Positions 47,032 through 59,325 of a DNA stretch of 64,000 bases are shown here, piece after piece; within the stretch, counting starts at the first letter, position 1, and every line of letters begins with the position of its first letter. Source of the stretch: Ceriagrion tenellum. Taxonomy: Eukaryota > Arthropoda > Insecta > Odonata > Coenagrionidae. The stretch lies in assembly GCA_963169105.1 (NCBI GenBank), contig OY720636.1, positions 67,754,123-67,818,122 of the forward strand, given 5' to 3'. The position numbers and the translations under genes were made by a program. The notes beneath the pieces were generated by a model. The model was not told the DNA's origin, made no database searches, and was given only the letters and a program-made list of their open reading frames with translations.

Positions 47032-47039
47032 GCCTGTAG

Positions 47040-50000
47040 CCTCACTACTTACTATGTATTAATTCCACGTTCTCATGTAATGAAAAAATTTTTGAACTGT
47101 ATTTCCTAGAATGTGATACCTACACACAAGTTCTTTAGGCCCTCGTAAAACCCTATGCTCAGTGTAGTTTTTCCCCAATGCTAGTTTCCATACATGAGCA
47201 AGTTTAGCCTTCGACTGCTACTCATGCAAAATACTTCAATTGAGAGGTTAATTCAACTATGCTCAGCTGTATGCTGTCTTGAATAGTTGTCTCTGTTTGG
47301 AATAAAATGCATTGTGAAATTAAATTATATTCAAGGTGACTATACATCTGTCTGATAAGTATGAATCTGAACGATATTGAGGAAGATAATAATCCATAGA
47401 ATGCATCCCATTCATGGAAAATTTATTGCTCAGATAAATCTTGATTAACACATTAATTTGTTCTTATATGTTTGATTTTTTAAAGTAAATTCTTGGAGTT
47501 ATTAATCATCAGTAATCACATTGCTAGTGGTGGGTTGGTCTATCCCAGGTGGCACTTTTATAGTTTCACAGCCACAATAGTTTTTTTGATGAAAATAAAT
47601 GAATAAATTTATTCCAAGTACAGTGTTTCTCTAATTTGTAAAAAAAAAGCCATGCAAGTTCATTGGAAGAACAGGCCAACTCAATTTTTCTTTATTACAT
47701 AAATATGGTGACTCAAGGGTATCAAGAGACATGAACCTTGGCCACATCGGTGTGATTACCCAGTTCCTTTTAGTCAGTGAGGATTAAATTTTCAGCATTT
47801 ATAAAATAAGTAATAGGTTGATTTGGAAAATGAATTTAAAATACACATCTATGAAGAAGAGAGAGACCTATTTGTAATGCCATTATTGTTATATACATAT
47901 GTCTCTCCCCTCTAACCATTAGGTAAAATCTCCGGTTGAAGATGACTATTATAAGGTTGGTCATGGATAATATTCATATGCATCATTCATTAATTAGTTT
48001 CAAAACAGATGCATAATTCTTGCATTTGGATTTAATCAAAATGTCCCTAAAAATTTGCCCAGAAATATGTAATTATTCCATTTTTATTTTTAAACAGTAA
48101 TTCATTATTTTTTCAGCCATCATCATTCCTGAGCAAAATTGTATATTCCTGATGGTAGTTATTCATTCTCCACTTTGTAGTTAGAGGTAATGGATTGATA
48201 AAATGTTCTACAGTTCAAGCACGGAGCCTTTTTCCTGTGGATGGATGTCCATACAGTTTGAGTGATTGGAAGAAACCATGAGCTGGCCACATCAGAAATA
48301 TTTTACACTCATGTGTACATACACTGAAAAAGAGTTCTCTCTATCGGTCTTTGTATAGGCTTTCAGCGTGGAAAATTTTTGCCTCTTTAACATTCATCCA
48401 TCTATGAAGACATTCTGTGAACCTCACTAGTTCCCTTCAACTCGTCAGCATGGGCAGCCTCAATTTTTTACCACTGCTTTATGTGGAGAAAAAAGAGGGA
48501 AGTATTCTCCCCAGGAAAAATATTTTGCCTCTGTCTTATATCTGCTCTGGTATTCAGTCTTTATTCTGACAATTTAGTATACTTGGTCACATTTTGGCAT
48601 CAATAGAGATGTATTGCCTAAGTATTGATATAGTTTTTATGGAACTTGTGTTGTGTATGCACTGTACATTTATATTCCTCACAGTTTCCTGAATAGCCTC
48701 ATCATAAACCCTTAAAAAAAAGCAATAATTTGATGTTCATATGTGCATTAAATAATTATGAATACAGCTCTGAGGATTTTGACAAGACGAATATCTGGAG
48801 GGTTTTAATCAAGGGAAATTCATCAGGACAGATCTTTGGGAAAATTCATTAAGGAAGTACTGGACTAAATTATGGGCCAGAGGAGTGAGTGATTAGTGTA
48901 ATTCCAACCACATGATTTTCAGCTAGGCTTGGACAATTAATTTGCTCCAAATATGGGAATTCTTTTGGAATTTGCTTAAAGAAAATTCACAATCTGATCA
49001 AAGACTGGACTCAATATTTGTTCTGAAAAATTCATAAATTCTTTGATTTTTAGCTCTAAGGTAACCTTGTTTATAGAAAACACACCACACCCTAATTAGA
49101 GAATGGAGAACTCTACCTTTAAGCCATAAGGTAGAGGGTCCATTTAAAGCTCATTTGTAATTATCAACTCGTTAAATTTTAAAAGAGAGATGAAAATAGA
49201 CGGAGGAAATGATCAAAGGTAGAGGAACGTTTCATAGCAGTTGCTCTATCAAGCAAAGAAATACGTTTCCCAATGCTGAAGGGTTAGTTAACATTAGGAC
49301 TCAAATTTTATGTGTAATTCTAGGGATGTGCTTTAAAGTATTGCTGTTTAAGCTCCATTTTGTGGCTTGCCATTAATCTTGCATTACATTTGGTGCCTTA
49401 ATGTATGAAGACAATAGCCACACTGCAAGTTAAACAATGAACTACAATATAATCCTTATGCCCACCAACTCAAAATGCACCTTAATTAATATCCTGCTAA
49501 ACCACATTCAAGCTTAAATAAAAAATCAATTCTGATAGGTAATGCATATTTTTTCATAATTTAAAGGGCTCACACCAAAAGCATTCAGGTACTTATCACA
49601 CCAGCATGTTTTACTTAATGCTAAGATTGAGCCAGAATATGACCCTCTAATAATAAGAAAACTTAATGAAATGGGTACTCAGGTGCCCAAATGCAAATTT
49701 AATGCAATAATGAACACAATGAATGTGATTGACATAATTTTAATGGACTCATAAAGAAAGTACTTATTTTTTATACCATGGTTATGCCAATCCACCACAT
49801 TGGCAAAATATTTTAAAACATAAGTAGGAAAATATTTCTTAAAAAGATAGACATTTTTAAAAATCTGAAATTTCACTAAGTTAAATGAATGTTTACTAAT
49901 ATTCATGAGTCATTTTACATCACTACACTACACAAATGCCGCTGGTATTCTTAAAAATATTTTGTGATTACATGCTTTGCCAAAAGATTGAATAAATCTA

Positions 50001-50335
50001 TAATTACTCATCTTTGAAGAATCTACTGACAAGTTTTAATTATTACATCTAATTGAAATATTACTTGCATAAACATATCACATAAATTACATTGAACTTA
50101 AATATAAGATTTAGCCTTGTAATTGTCCTTCTAAAGTGAACTAAACTGTATGTAAGGGTTAAAAATTGATAAATAGAGATATGAACACTTGTATTAAATT
50201 TACCCTAAAATAAAAGACAAAATGTAAACCAATAGCATAATAATAAAGTTATTGTGATTACCTACACGACATGAGGAAGTAACAAATAAGATGGAAACTT
50301 GAAGCTTTCACATGGTGGAAGGACATCATAATACA
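47040..50335. other. Unassigned AT-rich DNA
   Basis: Plus-strand AATAAA signals near 47303 and 47595 could end the SDR transcript. Nothing else recognised. Confidence 0.45.
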
Positions 50336-50482
50336 CAAGATGAAAATTTGTGACTTCTACAATTTATTGAACACTAGTGACTGGTTTCGGCTGTCCTGCC
50401 ACCATCAGGACCTGATGATGACAGCCGAAACCAGTCACTTATAGTGTTCAATAAATTGTGGAAGTCACAAATTTTTATCTTG
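50336..50482. mobile_element. Foldback element, arms about 65 bp
   Basis: The two halves are nearly exact inverted copies, from CAAGATGAAAATTTGTGAC to GTCACAAATTTTTATCTTG, meeting at AGGACCTGATGATG. Includes ACTGGTTTCGGCTGTC and CCATCAGG, a motif pair related to that in the foldback at 9406. Confidence 0.85.
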
Positions 50483-52769
50483 TTTATTAGGAAGTAACAA
50501 GTTTCTTTCTCATCAATGTATGCACTCTGAGGAAAAAACTCATGTGATACAAAGGAACTTATTTTCAGATAATTTTTTCTCTTTTGCTAACAATATGCAT
50601 TGTACTATCATTGGTCACAAAGGGGAAAACAAAAATATTTTTATGACATTAATTGGGGACTTTCAAAACTGCCACAATAACATGATGGGGTTGTTATGAC
50701 TGGAGAGCACAGAGGGAATTGACCAAAATGTATTCATAAAGGAATACAGTAGATAATTTTAATTTAGCTAAAACACCTCCATTCTTTGAAAATTGTCAAA
50801 TTAACCTAGTTCTGCAAGCAATTAGCTTAGATTTTTACATGCACGTCCATAGGCATTCCCCGCAAGCAAGTCCACTGCCAGCGTATCAGCTTTGCTTTTA
50901 AGAAGCCAATTCTATACATCCATCTAATTGAATCAGAATCTGGAGAAAATGGACAGTATACACAATTGATATGAATCCACAAAAATCTTTACAATTCATA
51001 ACTTTTACTTTAACTTTTACACTAGCACTTTTGATGCTGTTGGTAATAGGTCATCCATGATTACTACTTTTGGTATATAAACGGTTGTTATATGTTTGTT
51101 TTTCCTTTGATGAGTCCTTCCCAAAATGTAGCTATTCCTGTGATGTTTAAAATATTGTAAAAAATCCTTTCTTAGTCCTGCTACTACAACAATCAATTAT
51201 GCATATACTAATGTTCTGAAGAAGGCATTATTATAGAGTACCCTTGTGACTATGTTTGAACTATGTTGGTGACCTATGGTATCTTGTATGAACATCAATC
51301 TGTATTAAGAAGTAAAAACAGCTGTTGAATTGATAACCTGTTTGGACCAAAAGTCCATGAACGTGATAGGTTTGCCTGTAGTCGCTAGAAACAACATTCC
51401 TATTTGTGCATAAAAGAAGCTATGTATTTACTGTAGAAGGAAATGATTTTCAAAACCTTGTAGATTTTTTAAATATAACCAATGGTATTGTGTGTTATCC
51501 TCTCTGCCTCAGCCATTAAGAAGAACCTGAATCCATGAAATACCTTTATTTAAACATTTCTGTCTAATGGCACCAAAATCATTTTGTTACAAGCTTCTTT
51601 TTTTCTTTGAAAATGAGTTGATACAAAATAAAGGTGATTTTTATTAAAACGAGACAACTTTTGAATTTGAAAAAAAATTATTCACACCCGATGTTCTCGC
51701 TAAAATATTAGGTCAACCCTTGAAGTGCCAGGATGAGGGATCGCACTCATTCCTTCCCATGCTAAAAGTGCCACAAGTGCTATTGCCCTTCTTCTGCCTA
51801 CTAATAATTTGGTGCCTGATTTATAGTTCACTGATTTAAACAGTTGGCAATTGAGTACAGATTTCAAAAATGCCAAAAGTAGCTTATTCAAAACACTTAC
51901 CAATTATTTAAATATAACTTGACAGATGAGTCTTGCTTGATTTTTTCCCAAGCCCAAATGAAATGAACAAAACCGCCATGGCAATTTTAGCATAGTTTCC
52001 AGGAAATTGATTGGCACTCACAGGGTTGCAATGGAATAAGTATGATTAGCCAACATACAATGTATATGTTGCAGAAATCACATTTGAAAAAAATCTACTC
52101 TATTACTTGCCCTGTTACTTGTGTTGAGGGCAGCCTATTGGTGAACGGAAACAATGCTGAGTACTTAGGCATTGGCGCCTTATGAATTTTGCTTGGTTTT
52201 GCAAAAGAACATGATTCTTATGATGCCATGAGTCACAGGTGCTAAAGTGCATCTGAACCACCACTTAATCTATGATATGTCACTTCAAAGGAGTCACTAC
52301 TGCACTCGAAACATCGGTAAGAATTTACCTCGAGAAGAGTTGAGCATTCAAAGACAAAAATGAATGATAGGTTGGTTTATGCTCAATTTGGAGAAAGTGG
52401 GCATAACATAGGGATCATTAAAATTTTTTATGGAAGGCAATATGAAGTAATCAAGCAGCCTTCTTCCTCTGCATATGTTCCTAGAGATCATATTCAAATG
52501 AAGGCAGAGGAAAATTATGAACTAATTAGAATGAAATGACAGTTAATTTGATGGATGGTTTCGGAGATTTATTGACCTGGAGATCAAAAGGGATCGTAAC
52601 AGACTATAATAAACAGATCAGGATGAGTACAGCGATCTTCACCTTTTATGCTTATAGATTAACAAAGTGTACAAAATATATTGAGGCAATGCTTATCAGT
52701 TAAAGAGTAGATAAATAATTTAGATACATAGTATGAAAGCTATTCAAGCATGCTGTGAAAACAATGGTG
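50483..52769. other. Unassigned AT-rich DNA
   Basis: No gene, tandem repeat or transposon end recognised. Confidence 0.45.
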
Positions 52770-52880
52770 AAATACGTTGACATTGCCATGAGAAATAATG
52801 TGCCTGGACCAGAAATCAAACTTCAGACCTTTGGCTAGCTGAGCCAACACACTTTGACCTGGCAAGCCAAAGGTAAGTGG
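52770..52880 (-). mobile_element. tRNA-derived SINE, minus strand
   Basis: The minus strand has A-box-like GTTGGCTCAGCTAGCCAAAG and B-box-like GAAGTTTGATTTCTGG, followed by a tail (CCAGGCACATTATTTCTCAT) resembling that of the SINE pair at 39921-40165. Decayed. Confidence 0.5.
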
Positions 52881-52982
52881 TATGATTCTTGCTCCACGTT
52901 ACAACTGTTTCTTTGTTTGGAGGTTTCACATACGAGGCTCCTGGATGGAGGCGAGTGTTGAACCATAGACCACCAATTAATC

Positions 52983-54062
52983 CCAATCATCATTATTCAC
53001 TCAATCATTAGACTAGTTGACCACAGCCCTCTATCCTTCCCTGTCTATAATACTAGTTCCCTTTCTTCCTAGTCACACCTCCTACAAACTATTTTTTTAT
53101 ATCTAATTTTGTCAAAGTTTTAATTACTGGATCTTCCTCTTGGGACTAGTAGCTATATTTTTCCTTCAATTTCGTTCTTCACAAACCCTTGGTGCCTCAA
53201 GGCATGTCCAATCCTTCTGGTTCTTCTTTTCTGTACAATATTTCATACAATCCTTTCCTATTCTACTATTCTTTAAATTTCATTATTTCTAATTTTGTCC
53301 CTCCATTTTATCTTCAGCATCCTACTTCAGCTCCAGATTTCAAAAGCAACTATGTAGTCTTTTCTGGTCTGTTTTTCCGATGGTATATATGCTTCTGATT
53401 TGGAGAGTGCCTCACTTCACACAAATGTTTTCACATTCTGTTTTCTTGTTTGTCATCAAATCTCCTTGAACACAGCGGTTGTCTTTTTACAACGAACGCC
53501 TTCTTAGCTTGGCCTATTCTCCACTTGAGGTCCGATGTGCTTCTTCCATCCCATTTGATGGTACTTCTGACATAAGGAAGGAATCCAATAGTTCTAATTT
53601 CTCTCCCCTCTGATTGACTTCTGCATTCAGCTTCTCCTTTCCACATACTAGGTTTTTAGTCTTCGAATTATTTATTTCCATTTAGTAATCTTGGTTAACT
53701 TGGCCCACTGTGTTTAGTGACCTTTGAAGACCATGACTGCTATGACTGCGATATCATATTCTAAGTAGACCATGTGTATTTCTTCTCCGTTAATCTAAAT
53801 TCCATTCAATCCCATTTCTTATGCTTCTCATATTACCTCTTCCAAGTATATGTTGAACAGTGCTGGTGAGAGGTTACATCCTTGTCTCACTCCTTTGATG
53901 AATTTAGCTTCTATTTGTCTTCTGTCACTCATTCGCAAGATGATTTCTTGCTCCTTGTATAGTTAATAGGTTATTCTTCTGTCATAGCAATCCAATCCAA
54001 GCTTTTCTAGCAGCCCAAGCATCAAGTTCCACTCAACAATATCAAACTTTCTCCAATGCTAT
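52983..54062 (-). pseudogene. LINE family 1, longest copy, minus strand
   Basis: On the minus strand it begins near 54062 inside the RT domain (LMLGLLEKLGLDCYDRRI, then FIKGVRQGCNLSPALFNIYL) and continues through a decayed catalytic region, then MWKGEAECRSQ and STIKWDGRSTSDLKWRIGQA (53431-53646). It ends with the C-terminal basic region and a tail rich in ATGATGAT near 52985. Many shifts and stops. It shows that family 1 is a non-LTR element with the PALFN motif of LINE RTs. Confidence 0.82.
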
Positions 54063-54404
54063 TTATTTTTTTCTGCGATTAAACCCTATTACTGGATTAA
54101 ATGGCTTCAACTTTTACTCCAAATATGCATCAGATCTTCAGAGAAAAGTTTTACTTCATTTTGCTGAAAAAAAATAAATATTTGAATTTTGTCTGCAGAA
54201 ATTGTGAAATAATTGCAAGCCATTGTTGCGCTTAAGTAAATTTATCAGAGCTGTGGAAGCAATTCTTATGGGTACCTACACATATACCAGATCTTGGCAA
54301 TGGAGGGAAAGTAGTTTTTGAGGCTTGTAGGTTTAATTTAAACTTGGCAGTCAGTGAAGATTTTCCTTCCGGCATATGTGTTGGCTGCATTTAAGGGTGA
54401 TAAC

Positions 54405-54944
54405 TAGAGATGCAGAGTAATTTTCGTAAATTACCGTGGTATTTTACGTAATTTACCGCAACAACTGAAAATTACCGTATATTTCGTCAATATTCGCCTC
54501 CGTTTCAGGTATTTTGCACACCGATATGTACCAAACATATAATTTTAAGTCATCTCTATATTTCTTTCAATCTCTATATTAAACTAAGGCATATAAAACT
54601 CATTTCTGTGATATTTTTGCTTGTGTAATATTTGTGGGGTTATCGTTTTACCGGTTTGAACGAAACTTTCCCAACCTGACAAATTAATACCAAGTTGCCT
54701 GCGAGCTGCCGTAAGTATTTGTTTTTAAATGTTCTTTGTTTCTAATACATTAATGTAGCAATTTTAATGGTTTTAATGTCCTTTACCACTTGCTATTTCT
54801 ATTTGCTTTTCTCATTATCCTTTATTAGCCATAAATTGCAGAAAATTAAAAGTTACTGGAAAATTACGGTAATTTTCGAAAATTACCGTAATTCACCCCG
54901 GTAATTTACCTCAAATGAAAATTACGGTAATTTACCCATCTCTA
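54405..54944. mobile_element. TIR element with AATTACCGTAATTT repeats, copy 2
   Basis: Ends TAGAGATGCAGAGTAA and (reverse complement) TAGAGATGGGTAAATTACCG. Dense AAATTACCG/CGGTAATTT motifs at both sides. The interior GTGGGGTTATCGTTTTACCG matches the element at 37361, in opposite orientation. No TSD visible, no ORF. Confidence 0.72.
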
Positions 54945-55207
54945 GCCCATTGACTTAGTATTTTTTGATAGATCGCCTTCCCTTGGGTAACTATGTATTT
55001 CTTCAAAATTTCTTCAAATTTAATTTTTTTATTTCTAAAATAATTTATTTTATGGATTTGAAATTTTTACCCATAAAAACATCATTATTATGCATTTTGT
55101 TTTATTATTTAGATTCAATTTACCGTTAGGTAATTAGAGGCACACAAATATCGTAATGTATGACAACGGCGATTCGCCGTCTCTTTAATTCAATGGGCTA
55201 GTGTAAA

Positions 55208-55405
55208 GTCCAAAATGGGCAAATATGAGATATCATCTTTGGCAGATAAGAAATATTTAGACCTACTGGGTGGTACAGAGTTATCATCTCAGACAGGTTA
55301 AAAAATGAAGAGCTATATAATGGTACGGAGTTCTCTGCAACATCCATTAGCTCTTCATTTTTCTAACCTGCCAAAGATAATAACTCATTTTTGCAAATTT
55401 TGGAC
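55208..55405. mobile_element. Foldback MITE
   Basis: Inverted halves: left GTCCAAAATGGGCAAATATG and right (reverse complement) GTCCAAAATTTGCAAAAATG, continuing through ATCTTTGGCAG and AGCTCTTCATTTTT. Near-complete stem, no ORF. Confidence 0.78.
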
Positions 55406-55460
55406 GTATTTGACAGACAGCTGACACAGATATATTAATGGCAAATCCCAAAGATTGATA

Positions 55461-55955
55461 TAGAGGTGGGTCGTTTGCAAACGAACGCGTCCGAAGGAAC
55501 GGGTCCATGGATTGAACGGGTGGACCGAGAACCGACTTCTATGGAACGACCGTTCCTTTCGGTCCCTCGTTCTTTTCGGTCCCTATTAATTTCGCTCTTT
55601 CGCTCCTGCCTTTAAAGATAGGATTTTGCTTTATAATACCTCAATAATTTATACAATGATGCTCGCGGTGTAATTAGCTGTACTTTTTATGTTAACATAA
55701 GCTAAACCTTTTTACGAAACATGTAAAAAGTTGGTAATATTACCTTCCATCGTTTATTTCATCCAACATTCTTAAACGCCATTATTACGGTAAGCCAAGT
55801 ATTTCTAGATTTTTCAACAATTTTTTAAACTCAAAATAAAAATGCAAGACCACCAATAAAAAAGGAGCGGTGAACGAGTGAAGAGAAACGAGTCCCTAAA
55901 AGGACCGGTCCAGAGTGAACGAGTTCCCAAAAATGAGCGGGTATGCCCATCTCTA
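55461..55955. mobile_element. hAT-like MITE, 495 bp
   Basis: Ends TAGAGGTGGGTCG and (reverse complement) TAGAGATGGGCATACCC. Flanks GATTGATA (55453-55460) and GATTGATG (55956-55963) match at 7 of 8. Subterminal GAACGAG/CTCGTTC-type repeats in both orientations. Same TIR type as 33392-34246. Confidence 0.83.
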
Positions 55956-56039
55956 GATTGATGACATCAATGCTGGATAACATTTGTATGCAGTTTCCCA
56001 GTTCTAACAATTCGGAAATGAGCATCCACTTCGAATGAC

Positions 56040-56519
56040 CCAACAAGATGCGGGATGCGGGATGCGCGCAGGGAAGTGAGGGGAGGAGCGAGATTCTCAG
56101 GGGTTGAAAGCACGGAGGGGGAGGCGAGGCTGGGTTTACGGTAAGGGAAGGAAGAATGCGGCTCCGTGAGGGGAGGTAGGCTCGTTGGGGGGGGGGGGAG
56201 TAAGTGGGGGAGAGCCAGAAGGAGGGGAAGACGGAGGGGGGGAGCAGGAGAGGGCGGGGCGATATCGAGTGATGTCAGAGACACCCCAGAGCCGCTGCTG
56301 CCGAAACTAAGAGTCGGACGGCGCGAATCAACAACAGAAGCTCGCCCCTCCAGCCACTTATATCACGCACTAGCAAAGAAGCTCCGAACTCCGTCGTCTG
56401 CAGCCTCAACTTCCGCCGCAGCCGAGCGGAGAGTGCTTAGTCATCTCACCTACATACAGGCTCCATCACGAGAGTTTATACAGTTCGTACTCTCTCACGA
56501 CCGCGTCGTGTGCAGCGTC
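56040..56519 (+). promoter_or_regulatory. CpG-rich island, candidate promoter
   Basis: 56040-56790 is the most CpG- and GC-rich region of the window, with G-runs at 56180-56250. TTTATA lies at 56475-56480 and an arthropod-type TCAGT initiator at 56518-56522. ORFs here are G-run artefacts. A single-base call of the start site is not possible from sequence. Confidence 0.4.
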
Positions 56520-56685
56520 AGTAGATAATTGAGAGGGACAGGAAGCCGGAGTCGCCTCTAGTGAGCGAGCGTGGAACGGAAGAGCGGTTTTCGTTTTGTG
56601 TTCCAGCCACGAGTGGGGCTCCACGTGGTTGACTCACCATTGGTTGCGACGATAAACACGACCGGCGCGGCGGCTGAAACGGAAG
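56520..56685 (+). other. Candidate non-coding first exon
   Basis: From the TCAGT initiator to a consensus donor AAG|GTGAGT at 56686. The 166-bp segment has no ATG, fitting a 5' UTR exon whose gene would continue to the right, possibly beyond the window. No downstream coding exon was recognised. Inference only. Confidence 0.35.
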
Positions 56686-57335
56686 GTGAGTGGGTTACCA
56701 CGGCGGCCGTGCGCTCGCGACCGTTGTGTTGTCAGCGAAAGCGTGGATCGGTGACGGTGCCGGCCGAACTTCGATTCCCAAGGTAGGACTAAATCCTCCT
56801 CGCCCATGGTTGCCAAAAGGGTCTGGTAAAAATAATTCTGCACGTTCACCGCACGAAATTTCAAAACCGAACCGAGCAAAAAATGTACGGTGTATACACT
56901 GCACGAAGATTTTAATAGCTAAATTGGGAACTGTTATTACGCTCATATCTTGTTTTAATATCCAAAAGTTTTTCTAAAATATGATGAGCGAATCGAACAC
57001 AATTTGTGACCTCATACGATATTAAGCTTTTAATTTCCTTCGTTATGTCATTTAAAAATAATTCTTGACGTTCTCCGCACGAAATTTCACAACAGAGACG
57101 AATGTGTTGTTTTATAATGTGTATATTTACCTATTAAGATAAATTTAAATAAATAAAAATAAAAGTTGCCGGCGTAAAAAAGGAAAATATCATCGCCTAT
57201 TCATGCGCAAAAAATTCAGGATAATGACGCTTTTTGAGAGCATATTTAGGGCTACCTTATCCTGACGTATACCCTGCGAAAAAGGGTGTGTGTGCTGTAA
57301 CCCAAGAGTCAAATTTCAATTCGAAATATTTAACC
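56686..57335. other. Unassigned DNA after the CpG island
   Basis: Contains two related segments, GTTCACCGCACGAAATTTCA near 56845 and GTTCTCCGCACGAAATTTCA near 57070, an imperfect direct repeat about 225 bp apart. No coding exon recognised. Confidence 0.4.
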
Positions 57336-57338
57336 GCG

Positions 57339-57948
57339 ACTAAAATCCGTTTGCTGGGGCCGCAGAAAATGTAACCTGGGATTTTTAGTAATTCTGGATA
57401 TCCTCGGAATTTTCGAGTCACGATAGTGACGAAATTTTGACGTCAGAGCCACGTAAAATACAAAGGGGAGCATTGGAAGGTTGAGATTTTTCGGGGAATT
57501 CGACGTCACATCCACGGATTTACCGCGTCGATTCCTTACTGAATAACGCTTCAGTTCTTGAAGCCTCGAGAAGGGTCGACCCTCATTTAGCTGGGCCCCC
57601 GACACGGACTCCGAGCCTCGGCGTCGACCCCTCGCCGCGGGTCGGTAATGGCACCTGCAACATCCGCACTCTAGCTTATAATAACTTTTCAAATTTAACA
57701 GTACATCCTATTAATGTGCGTTTTTGTGCGTAGTCACGTTGACGAAAATAGTTTTTTAATCGCTGTTATACGATAAATACTAACTATTTTACGTGCTCTA
57801 AAAAACCAAGCCGCATAAAGATACGTATTCACGTAACTTAACCCGTATAAAAGCAGGTCTTAGGGAAAGAACAAACGACAAATGAGGGCTGGCCCTTCCA
57901 CGGCCTTCGAGAGCAGGTAAAATTTTCTGCGGCCCCAGCAAACAGATT
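57339..57948. mobile_element. TIR element with GTTTGCTGGGGCCGCAG ends
   Basis: Left GTTTGCTGGGGCCGCAGAAA (57349-57368) and right TTTCTGCGGCCCCAGCAAAC are exact inverted copies, extending to about 29 bp with an AAATC[C/T] outer part. About 610 bp, partly CpG-rich interior. No transposase and no certain TSD. Could also be an unrelated inverted duplication. Confidence 0.6.
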
Positions 57949-59325
57949 TAAGCCTTAAGGGGGAACAAATTATAATGCCCGTATCTTGATAACATCATGT
58001 GTGGAGTCGCTAGGGCTTAGTGCTGTGGCTTAGGGGTGTAAAAGGTCACGAGACATACCCTGTTTTTCTGGCATAGATGAATCGAGGGTTGAATTCAGGA
58101 CAGTGGAGGAAAAGAGTTGTGATTGGGGACAGGTGGAGAGAGGCTACGATGTACCAAGAGTTTAATAAGCTGATTATACAGATTGTATATTGCGATACTT
58201 GGCAGGTTAGGCGTTGGGCACCATCGCAAATAGTTGCCTTTAACCTGCACGCAGATTAGGCTACCTATCCAATGCTTCAGTCCGGCATACTTACCACCCA
58301 CAGCCGTTATACTAGAAACACCTTTTCTTCTTCTTCCTCAATTAACTACCCGGAAAAAATGAAAACTTGACTGTCCACAACGGAGAAACGAACCATTTAA
58401 TAAAAAAATGTATGGTGTACTCTGCACGTTGATTTTATTAGATAAATAACTGATTGAACTTGTATTTTTTTAAATGTCTATAGGAATTTCCTCAGGTATA
58501 ATCAGCGCATCGAGCGCAATTTGTGACCTCATACGCCATTTAGCATTTAATAACCTTTCGATATCTCTTTTAATCTCAAAAACGAAGAGTTATTTACTTT
58601 CGGATCCATCGAGGCGGGAAAGAAGAGTTGGGATAGGGCTTGGAGATCGTCGCGTAGGAGGGGAGGTTGAGGTAACAATGGAAGTGCCGCGGATATCTTC
58701 CGTGACCTTAGTCAAAGCGAACAGGTGTTTGCGTCATACGTTTGCGGACACGAAATGAGGAAGTCAAGTTTCCGTGCAACATTGTGAAAATGGAACGCAC
58801 TGGAGGAAAGAATTAGGTAGCTCAGACATTTCAATTTTCCACTGCATGATATAATAATAATTAACTTGATTCACGGGCAATAGACCCATTTTCATAAAGA
58901 AATGACGTACATAGTTGCAACTAGTTGCTCAATGTGGCAAATTAAAACCATAAATCATGTTACTAAAATAAAAATGCTTCAGGTAAACATTAAAGTCTAG
59001 TTATACAACGATATACACCATATATTGAGTATAACATAAGGTAATTTTATTGAAAATAAAAGTGTAATATAATGAAAATAAGTAGATCAGTTACATCATT
59101 ACAATCAGTTTAACATAGGTACAAACAATAAAACAACTAAACGTTTTCGTCCTTTTTCAAATCACACACATTCATGATAAGTTAGATGACAGTGGTATAA
59201 ACCTGAATCACGCGGTCATCCTTTTATTCCGGGGATACTTTGAGCTAGAGACTATCAATGATAGAGAAATTTATAGCGTCATCACTTCCCCTTTCACTCA
59301 TTCATTGTTTCTGTAGCAGCATCAA
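57949..59325. other. Unassigned DNA
   Basis: Another GTATGGTGTACTCTGCACG segment near 58410 is related to 56885. Minus-strand AATAAA (plus TTTATT) near 59048 could serve the ORF at 59326. No gene recognised. Confidence 0.4.

Noticed and set aside
56166..56528. 120-codon ORF in the CpG island
   Set aside because: Driven by G-runs and GC-rich simple sequence (Gly/Arg-rich). No domain, and the opposite strand is equally open.
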